The position numbers were made by a program, and so were the translations under genes. 64,000 nt of DNA from CAWGET01 sp963821715. GTDB taxonomy: Bacteria; Bacteroidota; Ignavibacteria; Ignavibacteriales; Melioribacteraceae. The stretch is taken from positions 18,991 through 82,990 of the forward strand of contig CAWGET010000003.1 of assembly GCA_963821715.1 (NCBI GenBank), in the 5' to 3' direction. A model generated the notes under the pieces. It was given only the letters and a program-made list of their open reading frames with translations, was not told the origin of the DNA and did not search any database. Below are positions 35,456-45,525 of this stretch, piece after piece. Numbering within the stretch: the first letter of the stretch is position 1; every line of letters starts with the position of its first letter.

Positions 35456-36554
35456 TCACCAGGTCTTTTTTCTGAATAAACCGCCGATATAATTCACGAT
35501 TAAAAGTACTTCATAGAATATTTGAAGATAAATAATCTCGATAATATTGAAATCGTAATTTAATTTTTTTTGAAGGATTTTGACGGAAAGAATATCAAAA
35601 ATAATTTTTATGATGAAAAGGAGGGTGAACTTTTCATCGAAAAATATAAATAAGGGCGAGATGATAAAAGCAATATTTAGGAAATGCCATAACGACAGAA
35701 GTAATTTAGAAGAAAATGAATAATAATTGGATGTAGAAAGGTGACGGAATTTCTGCCTGAAGTAGTCTATCCAATTATTTTCAGTAGAGGAATACACGAA
35801 CGCTTCATTATCAAGAAAAATTCCGAATTTGGCATTATGCTTCGCTGCTTCCCGTATCAGCAGATCATCGTCTCCGCCGATGGTCTCAAGTGTATTTTCA
35901 TATCCGCTTATTTTATTGAATAATTCCTTCCTAAATCCCAGGCTTCTCGAAGCTGCTGAATAGGGAAGTCCGGCGTTTGCAAATCCAAAAGTTAATATTG
36001 TATTTTTTAAATTTTCGAAACTCGATATTTTATTTACAAAATTATTTTGTTTGATGAAAGGCGCTGCTCCGAAGATCAAGTCGAAACGTTCCGAAAATTT
36101 TTTAGAAAAAGCCGAAAGCCATTCCGGTTCCGGTCTGCAATCGGCGTCGGTGATCAGAATATTATCATAACGTGCTTTGGAAATCCCAATATCTAAAGCG
36201 CCTTTTTTGCCCGGATATTTTTTCCCATTTAGAAGAAAGAAGCGAAACATTTTTTAAATATGAAATATTTTCATTAAGAATTTGCAGTGTTTTGTCTTCG
36301 GATTGATCATCTATAATAATCACTTCAAAATTTTCTTCAGGATAATTTAATTTTTTTAAAGATTGAATTAATTTAGGAATGTTTTCTGCTTCGTTTTTTG
36401 CGGCGATTACTATTGAAATATTTTGAGAATAATTTTTTTTAGAGTCAGATTTTATAGAGCTGAACGAAGAAACAATAACAATGTAAAACGCGAGAAAAAT
36501 TAGAATCAAAGCGGTAAATAAAATTATCATAAAAATTAGCGGTTTACGTTGCAA
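35456..36554 (-). pseudogene. family 2 glycosyltransferase with transmembrane segments, +1 frameshift
   Basis: The 5' part (from 36554) has a transmembrane helix then the GT2 start I-S-I-V-I-A-A-K-N-E-A-E-N-I-P and V-I-I-I-D-D-Q-S-E-D. The other frame continues G-K-K-Y-P-G-K-K-G-A-L-D-I-G-I-S-K-A, I-L-I-T-D-A-D-C-R-P (the D-x-D site), G-G-D-D-D, Y-F-R-Q-K-F-R-H, and two or three C-terminal membrane helices. The frames join if one T is removed around 36226-36236, giving ~365 residues. This is the architecture of membrane glycosyltransferases that make glycolipids or polysaccharide. Upstream of the nucleoside salvage operon but functionally unrelated. Confidence 0.8.
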
Positions 36555-37037
36555 ATAATGTATAGATGGTTCAAAGATTACTCCTCACTTCGCCTGCCTG
36601 TTTTCGGCAGACAGGTTCGTTGAAATGACATTTTTGGAAAGCGCTTAGTAAAATATGTGATATTTTTCTTCCCTTTTACGGTTCTTAGTTTCCGGCAATT
36701 TTATTCGTAAATCTTTCAATTTTCTTGTTTAATTTTTCTGTGACATTCTATTTTGTAATTCTTATTTGCTATTCTTCTTTTCAATTTTCTTTTCCGACTT
36801 TATATCAAAAATATATCATCTACAATCCGCTAAAATATAACTCCTAACGGAGTTAATTTATTTTCTGCGAATTTAGTTCTACTGAAATTTAATCCCTTTG
36901 GGATTATTGTTAACATAATTTTCTGCAAGTTCAGCTTGGTAACTTCGCTTCATAATAAGAAATTATCACAATCTTTTATCTTCTTTTAAATTATCTTGTT
37001 TAATTCGTTAGTGCAATTTTTTATGCAATTCTTTTTT
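36555..37037. repeat. non-coding spacer with small palindromes
   Basis: About 480 nt without a supportable gene. It holds three palindromes: CCTGCCTG/CAGACAGG around 36592-36615, AACTCC-TAAC-GGAGTT at 36839-36854, and AATCCC-TTT-GGGATT at 36891-36905. They are short intergenic repeat units of the same general style as those at 44.1 and 53.0-53.6 kb. The remainder is very A/T-rich with no clear promoter. Confidence 0.6.
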
Positions 37038-39038
37038 TCAATACTCTTCTTCAACAAGCCACTCTTCGGCTAAATCGTCCGAAACTCCCGCGATGAAACG
37101 TGAAGGTTTGGAATATGTTACGCCGGTTCTCCGGTCGAAAATATTCATCGGATATGAAACGTAAAGATTCTGCTTCGCTCTTGTTGCTGCAACATACATT
37201 AGGCGGCGTTCTTCCTCAATCGATTCCAATTTAGCGTACGATTGACTCGATGGGAAAAATCCCTCCATCGCGTGAAGAATAAAAACCGAGTGCCATTCCA
37301 GACCTTTAGCCGAATGAATTGTGGAAAGAGTGAGGAATTCATTTTCCTTATCTGATTCTTCGATATCAGCAACGCTTTCCTGCGGTGGTTCAAGAGCCAT
37401 ATCGGCTAAAAAGCTATCGAGACTTCTATAATTTTGGGAAATGTTGAGCAAAATATCCAAATCTTTTTGCCGCTTATTGAAATCGTCATACTTATTTCTG
37501 AATAATGGTTCATAATAACTTAATACCATTTCAATTTTATCAGCCGGGGAATTATCCTTTATATGAAGTTCTTTCAGAAGTTGGAAAAGCTCTAGAATAG
37601 CGTTGCTGTATTTTGGATTTATTACAGCGTCCGGTTTTATGCGGAAAGAATAATTTGTGGATGCGACAAGATCCAAAATTGACTGAGCTTTTTTCGGACC
37701 GATTCCTTCGTGCAGAAGGAGAACACGGTACCAGCTTACAAAATCCTTCGGGTTGGATGCGATGCGTAGAAATGCGAGTATATCTTTTACGTGTGCGGTT
37801 TCAATAAATTTCATTCCGCCGAATTTTTGATAAGGAATGTTCGCTTTATTCAGTTCAATCTCAAGATCAAAAGAAAAATAAGACGAACGAAACAAGACCG
37901 CCATTTCACTCAAAGGAACACCTTCTTCGCTCAATTCAAGAATTCTCTCAACAATAAATTTGGACTGCATATTTTCTGTACTGGTCGAAACAATAGCCGG
38001 AAGATCTCCGGCAGTTTTTCTGGTGAATAAAAATTTTGTGTACTTCTCTGCAGCGGCGTCGATTATATGATTTGCGAAATTCAAAATCGATTGAGTACTT
38101 CTATAATTTTCTTCCAGTTTTATTACATTTACATCCCGAAAGAAATGCGGGAAATCCATAATGTTTTTGAAGTTTGCTCCGCGGAAAGAATAGATCGACT
38201 GCGAATCGTCCCCAACCACCATAACATTGGAATTTATTTTTGCCAATCCCTGAACAATATCCGACTGCAGCTTATTTGTGTCTTGGTATTCGTCGACCAT
38301 AATATATTGTATGCCCGATAGTAATGATTTTGCGGCCGGACTTTCATCCTGCAAAAATTTTCTTAAGTAAACCAGTAGGTCGTCGTAATCCAGCAGATTA
38401 TTTTTGCGCTTATAACTTTCGAACATAGCGCCGATGTTGACTATTTTCTCAGTGTAATCTTTAAAGTGTGGGTATTCTTCAACGATAATCTCTTCAATCA
38501 TTCGTCCGGTGTTTACGCTAAGACTTAAAATTCTGTTTATAGTTTGTTTTTTAGGGAACCGTTTCTTAAGATGTGCGATATTCATCTGACCGCGAATCAA
38601 ATTTATAACATCTTCAGAATCACCCTGATCCAAAATTGTAAATCCGGATTCAAGGCCGAGATATTTGGCATATTTACGCAAAGTGATATTAGCGAATGAA
38701 TGAAAAGTGCCGCCGTTTATTTTTGTGCACCTGTTATCCAGAAGAACCGAAGCTCTCTCCATCATTTCTTTTGCTGCTTTTCGTGTAAAAGTTAAAAGAA
38801 GAATTGATTTAGGATCAACGCCCATTTCCACCAGCCTCGCGACGCGGTAAACGAGAGTCCGCGTTTTGCCGGTTCCCGCACCCGCAATTACAAGATGAAT
38901 CCCTTTAACCGCTTTAACGGCATCGTACTGCGCAGGATTAAGAAGATTCTCATAATTAATTTGAAATTTCGATTCGTCAACCTGCGGAAGTGCATTATTT
39001 ATTTTATTTACTCTTTTAAGAGTATATTTTTTTGCCAT
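37038..39038 (-). CDS. UvrD/PcrA-like superfamily I DNA helicase
   Basis: 666-residue 3'-5' helicase. Q motif L-N-P-A-Q-Y-D-A-V near 32, Walker A A-G-A-G-T-G-K-T-R at about 51-59, motif II V-D-E-Y-Q-D-T-N near 248, motif III G-D-D-S-Q-S-I-Y-S-F-R-G-A, motif IV-like E-N-Y-R-S, T-I-H-S-A-K-G-L-E-W near 578, and V-A-A-T-R-A-K-Q-N-L near 628. Involved in repair or replication restart. Whether it is the PcrA orthologue or a second paralogue cannot be decided here. Single gene flanked by non-coding spacers. Confidence 0.93.
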   Translation of the reverse strand: MAKKYTLKRVNKINNALPQVDESKFQINYENLLNPAQYDAVKAVKGIHLVIAGAGTGKTRTLVYRVARLVEMGVDPKSILLLTFTRKAAKEMMERASVLLDNRCTKINGGTFHSFANITLRKYAKYLGLESGFTILDQGDSEDVINLIRGQMNIAHLKKRFPKKQTINRILSLSVNTGRMIEEIIVEEYPHFKDYTEKIVNIGAMFESYKRKNNLLDYDDLLVYLRKFLQDESPAAKSLLSGIQYIMVDEYQDTNKLQSDIVQGLAKINSNVMVVGDDSQSIYSFRGANFKNIMDFPHFFRDVNVIKLEENYRSTQSILNFANHIIDAAAEKYTKFLFTRKTAGDLPAIVSTSTENMQSKFIVERILELSEEGVPLSEMAVLFRSSYFSFDLEIELNKANIPYQKFGGMKFIETAHVKDILAFLRIASNPKDFVSWYRVLLLHEGIGPKKAQSILDLVASTNYSFRIKPDAVINPKYSNAILELFQLLKELHIKDNSPADKIEMVLSYYEPLFRNKYDDFNKRQKDLDILLNISQNYRSLDSFLADMALEPPQESVADIEESDKENEFLTLSTIHSAKGLEWHSVFILHAMEGFFPSSQSYAKLESIEEERRLMYVAATRAKQNLYVSYPMNIFDRRTGVTYSKPSRFIAGVSDDLAEEWLVEEEY

Positions 39039-39201
39039 TTGTACATCTTTATTTTTCTAAAAATGATATTGCTGTGATTTCCGTCATTCAAAAATAAAAA
39101 ATAATGTGGCATTATTATAGTGTAATTCTCGAAGTGCCTTATTATTGACGTTTAACCTTGATTTACAGGCTCTTTTTTTTATTTTGTTGCATATTATTTA
39201 G

Positions 39202-39209
39202 TATATTTG
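39202..39209 (+). promoter_or_regulatory. possible promoter -7 box upstream of clpC
   Basis: TATATTTG, a perfect TAnnTTTG box, lies about 80 nt before the clpC ATG in a 250-nt divergent spacer. A TTTG at 39183-39186 is closer than the usual -33 spacing, so the promoter is tentative. No CIRCE (HrcA) or CtsR operator was recognised. Confidence 0.3.
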
Positions 39210-39289
39210 AACAAAGTGAAACAAAACGAATAAGAATTCTGTTTAATTTAAGACACAACAACCGGTAATTAAAATTTAAAGGATATAAA

Positions 39290-41839
39290 ATGGATGGTAA
39301 TTTTTCAGAAAGAGTTCAAGAGGTTATAAGGCTTAGCAGAGAAGAAGCGCTTAGGCTTGGACACGATTATATAGGCACCGAGCATTTACTGCTTGGAATA
39401 ATAAGGGAAGGTCAGGGAGTTGCCGTCAAAATTTTACGAAACCTTCATTGCGAACTTACAAAACTAAAAAAAGCAATTGAGGACACGGTAAGAACTTCCG
39501 GCGGAACATTGACAATTGGAAATATTCCGCTTACGAAACAAGCCGAAAAAGTTTTGAAGATCACTCAGATCGAATCAAAAATTTATAAGTCGGATGTTAT
39601 AGGCACCGAGCATATTTTGCTTTCATTATTAAGAGATGAAGATAATATCGCTACGCAAATTCTTCATCAGTTTAATGTTAATTACGATAACGCCAGAGCC
39701 GAATTAAATAATATTCTAAGCGGAAAAGGTTCGGAAAGACCAAATGTTCCGCCGACGACATCCAAGAAACCGGAAAGAACAAAAACACCGGTCCTGGATA
39801 ACTTCGGGAGAGATTTAACAAAACTTGCAAACGACGACAAACTCGATCCGGTAATCGGAAGAGAAAAAGAAATTGAAAGAGTTGCTCAGGTATTGAGCCG
39901 CAGAAAAAAGAATAACCCAGTGCTGATCGGCGAACCCGGAGTGGGTAAGACTGCAATCGCCGAAGGTTTGGCTTTAAGGATTATTGAGCGGAAAGTTCCG
40001 AGAATTCTTCAGGATAAAAGAGTTGTTACGCTTGATCTAGCAGGATTAGTGGCGGGAACTAAATACCGCGGACAGTTTGAAGAAAGAATGAAAGCGCTGA
40101 TGACCGAACTGGAAAAAGCGGATGACGTAATTCTATTTATTGACGAACTTCATACGATAGTTGGAGCCGGTGGTGCTTCGGGATCGTTAGACGCTTCGAA
40201 TATGTTCAAACCCGCTTTGGCTCGCGGAGATATTCAATGTATCGGGGCAACAACATTGGACGAATACAGAAAGTATATAGAAACAGATGGCGCCCTCGAT
40301 AGAAGATTCCAAAAAGTGATGGTGGATCCGCCTACTGTTGACGAGACTATTCAGATTTTGGATAATATTAAATTTAAGTATGAAGAACATCATCACGTTA
40401 AATATGATGAAGCATCGATTGATTCCGCAGTGAAACTTAGTGATAGATACATTACCGATAGGCATTTACCCGATAAAGCCATTGACGTTTTGGACGAAGC
40501 CGGATCAAGAGTTCATATGGGTAATTTTTCTGTTTCTGACGAAATTCTAAAACTTGAAGACGACATTGAAAAAGTCCGGAAAGAAAAAATATTGGTAGTA
40601 AAGCAGCAGGATTATGAAGAAGCAGCCAGATTACGAGATCGGGAAAGACAATTGCAAGCCGACCTGGAACGAGCGAAAGAAGAATGGGACGCAAAGACGA
40701 AAGATATTGTTTATGATGTTACCGAAGAAGATATTGGTAAAGTAGTTTCGATGATGACAGGAATTCCGGTAACGCGTGTTGTTCAGGCGGAATCTGAAAA
40801 ACTTATAAAAATGCAGGATGAACTGCGCGAAAGAATAGTTGGACAGGATGAAGCCGTTATAAAGTTAAGTAAGGCGATTAGAAGAACGAGAGCCGGATTG
40901 AAGAATCCCAATAAGCCGATAGGCAGTTTTATCTTTTTGGGTCCAACAGGAGTTGGAAAAACTCAGCTCGCGAAAGAACTTGCGAAATATTTATTTGACT
41001 CGGAAAATGCACTTATTCGTTTGGACATGAGCGAGTATATGGAAAAATTTTCTGTTTCAAGATTAGTCGGAGCGCCTCCGGGATATGTCGGCTACGAAGA
41101 AGGTGGTCAGCTTACGGAACGCGTAAGAAGAAAACCATATTCGGTAGTCCTTTTTGACGAAATTGAGAAAGCTCATCCGGATGTATTTAATATTCTTCTT
41201 CAAGTGCTCGATGACGGGCAGTTGACAGACAGTCTTGGTAGAAGGGTCGATTTCAAAAATACAATTATTATTATGACTTCGAATATCGGGACAAAAGATC
41301 TGCGCGAAACCGGAGGATTCGGATTCAGCGGTGATAGTGTTTCTGACAAATACGATAATATGAAATCTACCGTTCAGGAAGCTATGAACAAATTATTTAA
41401 TCCTGAATTTTTAAATAGAGTTGATGAAACAATCGTATTTAGAAATCTTGAAATTGAAGATATCAAAAATATCATAAAAATTGAGATGAGAGAATTAATC
41501 AAGAATGTTCATGATAATAAAATGGAAATTGAACTTGATGAATCTTCTGAGCTGTTTTTAGCGGAAAAAGGATTCGATCCAAAATACGGTGCTCGTCCTT
41601 TAAACAGAGCTATACAGAAATATGTAGAAGATCCGCTCGCAGAAGAAATTCTTACTAACACCATCAAAGAGAATAATAAGATTATCGTAAAGCATCAGGA
41701 AGGAAAAGAGGAACTCTATTTTATAACTGAAGAAATGAAAATAGAAGAACCGAAAAAGAAAGTAAAAAAGAAATCTGATAATGAATCCGAAGATTCTACG
41801 GAATCTGAAAATAGAGAAGAAGAAGAAAAACAAAATTAA
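39290..41839 (+). CDS. clpC: ATP-dependent Clp protease ATP-binding subunit ClpC
   Basis: 849-residue AAA+ unfoldase that feeds ClpP. The N-domain has two Clp_N repeats (R-L-G-H-D-Y-I-G-T-E-H-L-L-L-G and S-D-V-I-G-T-E-H-I-L-L). AAA1 has G-E-P-G-V-G-K-T-A near 222. The M-domain is short with a UVR-like Q-D-Y-E-E-A-A-R-L-R-D, distinguishing ClpC from ClpB. AAA2 has G-P-T-G-V-G-K-T-Q near 548. The C-terminus is a charged Lys/Glu tail. Complete, monocistronic, followed by a strong terminator. Confidence 0.96.
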   Translation: MDGNFSERVQEVIRLSREEALRLGHDYIGTEHLLLGIIREGQGVAVKILRNLHCELTKLKKAIEDTVRTSGGTLTIGNIPLTKQAEKVLKITQIESKIYKSDVIGTEHILLSLLRDEDNIATQILHQFNVNYDNARAELNNILSGKGSERPNVPPTTSKKPERTKTPVLDNFGRDLTKLANDDKLDPVIGREKEIERVAQVLSRRKKNNPVLIGEPGVGKTAIAEGLALRIIERKVPRILQDKRVVTLDLAGLVAGTKYRGQFEERMKALMTELEKADDVILFIDELHTIVGAGGASGSLDASNMFKPALARGDIQCIGATTLDEYRKYIETDGALDRRFQKVMVDPPTVDETIQILDNIKFKYEEHHHVKYDEASIDSAVKLSDRYITDRHLPDKAIDVLDEAGSRVHMGNFSVSDEILKLEDDIEKVRKEKILVVKQQDYEEAARLRDRERQLQADLERAKEEWDAKTKDIVYDVTEEDIGKVVSMMTGIPVTRVVQAESEKLIKMQDELRERIVGQDEAVIKLSKAIRRTRAGLKNPNKPIGSFIFLGPTGVGKTQLAKELAKYLFDSENALIRLDMSEYMEKFSVSRLVGAPPGYVGYEEGGQLTERVRRKPYSVVLFDEIEKAHPDVFNILLQVLDDGQLTDSLGRRVDFKNTIIIMTSNIGTKDLRETGGFGFSGDSVSDKYDNMKSTVQEAMNKLFNPEFLNRVDETIVFRNLEIEDIKNIIKIEMRELIKNVHDNKMEIELDESSELFLAEKGFDPKYGARPLNRAIQKYVEDPLAEEILTNTIKENNKIIVKHQEGKEELYFITEEMKIEEPKKKVKKKSDNESEDSTESENREEEEKQN

Positions 41840-41869
41840 TTTTATTTATGAATTGATTTTCGTATAATC

Positions 41870-41902
41870 AAAAGCCTGACTATTTTTAGTCAGGCTTTTT
41901 TT
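41870..41902 (+). terminator. rho-independent terminator after clpC
   Basis: AAAGCCTGAC and GTCAGGCTTT form a perfect 10-bp stem with a short A/T loop, followed by a T-tract, about 30 nt past the clpC stop and just before phhB. Confidence 0.9.
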
Positions 41903-41922
41903 ATAATTAAACCGGAGTTTAA

Positions 41923-42201
41923 ATGGCAAAGTTAATGGAAGACGAAATTAATAAAAAATTAGAAGATTTTGAAAATTGGATCTACGCCAACAATTCAATA
42001 TCGAAAGAATATGAGTTTGAGGATTTTGTAAATGCTCTGGGCTTTGTTGTGAAAACGGGAATGGAAGCCGAAAAAATGAATCATCATCCGGATCTGCACA
42101 TTTACGCCTACAAACATGTCAAAGTTACAATTACCACGCACGACGAAGGCGGAGTAACGGAAAAAGATTTTGACCTTGCACAAAAAATAGAGAGATTTTA
42201 A
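41923..42201 (+). CDS. phhB: 4a-hydroxytetrahydrobiopterin (pterin-4-alpha-carbinolamine) dehydratase
   Basis: 92-residue PCD/DCoH family protein. The signature A-E-K-M-N-H-H-P-D-L...V-K-V-T-I-T-T-H-D near residues 47-68 is complete, including the catalytic His-His. The enzyme recycles the pterin cofactor of aromatic amino-acid hydroxylases; no hydroxylase is adjacent. Its last base is the first base of the pyrE ATG, so it is coupled to pyrimidine synthesis in position only. Confidence 0.92.
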   Translation: MAKLMEDEINKKLEDFENWIYANNSISKEYEFEDFVNALGFVVKTGMEAEKMNHHPDLHIYAYKHVKVTITTHDEGGVTEKDFDLAQKIERF

Positions 42202-42776
42202 TGGGAAACAATATCCTAGATTTATTTCTGAAGACAGATGCTTTATTGAACGGACATTTTCTATTGACATCCGGCAAGCACAGCGATCAATATTTCCAGT
42301 CCGCAAAAGTTTTACAATATCCCAAATACACAGAAACAATCTGCTCTTTGATTGCAGATCATTTTAAAGATAAAGAAATTGATACGGTAATTTCACCTGC
42401 GATTGGAGGAATTGTTGTTGGACAGGAAATTGCACGGCAGCTCGGAAAACGTTTTATTTTTGCCGAACGAGAAGACAAAAAATTAAAATTGCGAAGAGGA
42501 TTTGAAATTTCGGAAAATGAAAAAGTTCTGGTCTGCGAAGATGTTGTTACAACCGGCGGATCAGTTTTAGAAGTGATGGATATTGTGAAAAGCTCCGGCG
42601 CCGAAGTTGTCGGAGTAGGAATGATTGTCGATCGAAGCAATGGCAAAGTCGATTTCGGCGTTCCTCAAAAAAGCACGCTTCAACTCGAAGTTGTAACTTA
42701 CGAATCTGAAGATTGTCCGCTTTGCAAAAAAGGAATCCCGCTCGTAAAACCCGGTTCAAAAAAATTAAAGGTTTAA
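42201..42776 (+). CDS. pyrE: orotate phosphoribosyltransferase
   Basis: Makes OMP from orotate and PRPP in pyrimidine synthesis. 191 residues: L-T-S-G-K-H-S-D-Q-Y-F-Q near 26, the PRPP-binding E-D-V-V-T-T-G-G-S near 113-121, and D-R-S-N-G near 143. The C-terminus has C-P-L-C-K-K-G, a CxxC tail seen in the crenarchaeal/thermophile-like group of OPRTs. Overlaps the phhB stop by one base. Confidence 0.95.
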   Translation: MGNNILDLFLKTDALLNGHFLLTSGKHSDQYFQSAKVLQYPKYTETICSLIADHFKDKEIDTVISPAIGGIVVGQEIARQLGKRFIFAEREDKKLKLRRGFEISENEKVLVCEDVVTTGGSVLEVMDIVKSSGAEVVGVGMIVDRSNGKVDFGVPQKSTLQLEVVTYESEDCPLCKKGIPLVKPGSKKLKV

Positions 42777-42777
42777 G

Positions 42778-44052
42778 ATGAAGTTAAAAAGTAGTTTAAT
42801 CGTTTTTCTCTTTTTATTTACTGCTCTTGAAGCTCAGGTTAGTTTTGATGATTATTTTGAAGACAAAACATTGCGATTCGATTATTTTCATTCCGGCGAT
42901 TTTGAAAACGAATTATATTCGTTCGATAAGCTGATCGACGAAGGCGATTGGAACGGATCTAAAATTAATCTCGTTGATACGATTCAATATGGCAATTCAT
43001 TCCTAAAAATATTTTCTTTGGACGATGGGAATCTTATTTATTCACGGGGATTCTCTACGCTTTTTAGAGAATGGCAGACAACTGAAGAGGCGAAAAAAAT
43101 AAAACGGACTTTTTACGAAACAGTTACATTTCCTTTTCCAAAAGATTCAGTTCGATTAGAATTGCTGAACAGGGATTCCGAAAATAGATTTGTGAAAAAG
43201 CTTGAAATGATAATCGATCCGGAAGATCCGTTCATCAAAGAAAAAGAAGATACGCTTCAGAATTTTAAAGTTCATTATTCGGGCGATCCGGAAGAAAAAT
43301 TAGACATTGTTTTTTTACCCGAAGGATATACAGCAAGCCAGATGGATAAATTCCGTTCTGTTTGCGATACTTTGGCAAATTATCTTTTCGAATATAAAGC
43401 ATTCGGTGAACATCGGGATAAAATAAATATTTGGGGAGTAAACGCTCCGTCAAAAGAATCCGGAACCGATATTCCGAACGACGATCAATGGCGCAATACA
43501 GAATTGAATTCAAGCTTTTATACTTTCGGAAGCGAAAGATATCTTATGACAACCGATTATTTTTCAGTAAGAGACGTGGCTTCCAACGCTCCTTACGAGC
43601 AAATTTATATACTTGTAAATACTGAAAAATATGGCGGCGGCTCGATTTATAATTATTACTCGATGATCTCCGCGGAACATCCGGCGGTAAAAGAAATATT
43701 TATACACGAGTTGGGACATGGTTTTGCCGGGCTTGCGGACGAATATGTAACCGACGACGTCGCTTATCTCGATTTCTACAATCTCGAAGTCGAACCCTGG
43801 GAAGCGAATATTACAACTCTCGTCGATTTCGATTCTAAATGGAAATACATGCTTGACTCCGAAATTCCAATTCCTACGCCCGATACAACGATTTATCAGA
43901 ATAAAACCGGAGTTTTTGAAGGGGGAGGATATATCGCTAAAGGAATTTACCGTCCAACGAAGGTAAGCGTTATGAATTCTCTTTCGGCTAAATATTTCAA
44001 TGAGCCGAGTAAAGAAGCAATAAGAAAGTTGATAGAGTTTTACTCTAACTAA
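42778..44052 (+). CDS. secreted M64 family metallopeptidase
   Basis: 424 residues with an N-terminal signal peptide (M-K-L-K-S-S-L-I-V-F-L-F-L-F-T-A-L-E-A-Q). An N-terminal beta-rich domain (about 20-155) is followed by the M64 peptidase domain beginning L-D-I-V-F-L-P-E-G-Y-T. The zinc motif is H-E-L-G-H-G-F-A-G-L-A-D-E-Y near 314-327 with a downstream metal-ligand region. The family is named after IgA-cleaving Clostridium peptidases, but members in Bacteroidota relatives are general secreted peptidases. One nt after pyrE, same strand. Confidence 0.92.
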   Translation: MKLKSSLIVFLFLFTALEAQVSFDDYFEDKTLRFDYFHSGDFENELYSFDKLIDEGDWNGSKINLVDTIQYGNSFLKIFSLDDGNLIYSRGFSTLFREWQTTEEAKKIKRTFYETVTFPFPKDSVRLELLNRDSENRFVKKLEMIIDPEDPFIKEKEDTLQNFKVHYSGDPEEKLDIVFLPEGYTASQMDKFRSVCDTLANYLFEYKAFGEHRDKINIWGVNAPSKESGTDIPNDDQWRNTELNSSFYTFGSERYLMTTDYFSVRDVASNAPYEQIYILVNTEKYGGGSIYNYYSMISAEHPAVKEIFIHELGHGFAGLADEYVTDDVAYLDFYNLEVEPWEANITTLVDFDSKWKYMLDSEIPIPTPDTTIYQNKTGVFEGGGYIAKGIYRPTKVSVMNSLSAKYFNEPSKEAIRKLIEFYSN

Positions 44053-44118
44053 AACATGTTCGGAACTCTCTTGTTCAATTCGCTATAGAATACCGTATTA
44101 ATAATTAAACGGTAAATG

Positions 44119-44175
44119 GGGCTAAAGCCCAAGTTGTGTTTCTAATTTTAGTGCTCGACTTAAAAGTCGGGGCAA
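44119..44175. repeat. intergenic palindrome pair
   Basis: GGGCTAAAGCCC at 44119-44130 and GACTTAAAAGTC (part of a longer GTGCTCGACTT.../...AAGTCGGGGC unit) at about 44157-44168, between the M64 gene and the SpoIIE-type phosphatase gene. The first is identical to a unit at 53.05 kb. Confidence 0.65.
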
Positions 44176-44291
44176 TTTATTAAATCAATCAATTTGCATC
44201 GCGTCAATTCAAAAATTATTTGCAATTCTAATTCCCATTTTGATTAAGTTTACTTAATTAATTATACTCTTATTCGGAAAAAAATAAATTT

Positions 44292-45524
44292 ATGAAACAG
44301 AAAAAATTATTTAAAACTATTGAAAAGATCGCTTCTCAGCGTTACTCGTCTGAAGAAGATCTTTTATTCGGTGTATTAAAACAGATTGTAGCGGACGATC
44401 AGATTAAGGTTACCGGTGGAAGAATATGGAAATTATTCCCGGAGAACCACGGTTATAAACTTTTATATCAAACGGGAAATGTTCACAAGATTAACCGCAA
44501 TTTTATGCTTTATATGAATGAATATCCAATATTCGATGTTGTGACCAGCGAACGAACGGTCTTAGCTGACGAGACGAACAAAACCCTTATTAGTAAAGGA
44601 ATATTTAAATATTCCGCTTCGGGAATCGGATCTAAAATAAAAACCAACGGGAAAAGATATTACCAATATTTACTCGCCGTTAACAGCGCGGAAATTGACG
44701 AAGAATTAAGATACATTTTGAATATTATCGCGACAGTTTTAACTTCGAAAATAAATGAGATTAGAGCTTCAAAAACAAGAAAGCATTTAATTGCCGATAT
44801 AGATAAAGCAAAACAGCTTCAGCGGAGTATTCTTCCCGACCATGAAATTATTTTCCATAGATATGAAATATTCGGTGCTACAATTCCCGCGGAGATAGTC
44901 AGCGGAGATTATTTCGATTACCTTACGATAGGGGACGGCGAAGAGAGAATGGGAATTGTTGTTGGAGACGCCGCGTCAAAAGGATTCGGAGCCGCCGCGA
45001 GCGCGATGTATATTTCCGGCGCGGTTAGGATGGCGAGCAATTTTCAGATTAAAATATCGCCAATGATGTTCAGACTAAATCAGCTGATAAATAAAATATT
45101 TGCCGACGACCAGTTTACAAGCATGTTTTACGGTGAAATTTCTAACGATAAAAAAGGACTTTTTTTATACGCGAACGCCGGGCATAATCCGCCGATATTT
45201 TTTAAATGCAAAACAAATCAAACTATCTACCTTGAATCGACAGGACCGCTACTTGGTCCGGCTCCGAACTCAAGATACGAAACCGACAGCATCAACTTCG
45301 ATAAAGGCGATGTCTTGGTAATCTATTCCGACGGAATTGTTGAAGCCGCGAATGATAAATTTGAATTTTATGAAGAGAAACGCCTCGATGATCTCATTAG
45401 AAAAAACAATGACAAAAGTCCGAAAGAAATTGCACACGCAATTCTGGATGATGTTTACCATTTTTCAACGAGTGAAAGCCAATACCAGGATGATAAAACA
45501 ATTGTAGTAATTAAAAGGAATTAA
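44292..45524 (+). CDS. SpoIIE/RsbU-type PP2C serine phosphatase
   Basis: 410 residues. An N-terminal GAF-like sensory region (about 1-160) leads into a helical linker (K-A-K-Q-L-Q-R-S-I-L-P) and a PP2C-like SpoIIE domain: I-V-S-G-D-Y-F-D-Y near 206, G-D-A-A-S-K-G-F-G-A-A, Y-A-N-A-G-H-N-P-P, Y-S-D-G-I-V-E-A and the C-terminal Y-Q-D-D-K-T. Such phosphatases act on anti-sigma antagonists in partner-switching. Only 1 nt separates it from the PduS-like gene, so it is probably in one operon with the microcompartment pair. Confidence 0.9.
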   Translation: MKQKKLFKTIEKIASQRYSSEEDLLFGVLKQIVADDQIKVTGGRIWKLFPENHGYKLLYQTGNVHKINRNFMLYMNEYPIFDVVTSERTVLADETNKTLISKGIFKYSASGIGSKIKTNGKRYYQYLLAVNSAEIDEELRYILNIIATVLTSKINEIRASKTRKHLIADIDKAKQLQRSILPDHEIIFHRYEIFGATIPAEIVSGDYFDYLTIGDGEERMGIVVGDAASKGFGAAASAMYISGAVRMASNFQIKISPMMFRLNQLINKIFADDQFTSMFYGEISNDKKGLFLYANAGHNPPIFFKCKTNQTIYLESTGPLLGPAPNSRYETDSINFDKGDVLVIYSDGIVEAANDKFEFYEEKRLDDLIRKNNDKSPKEIAHAILDDVYHFSTSESQYQDDKTIVVIKRN

Positions 45525-45525
45525 A

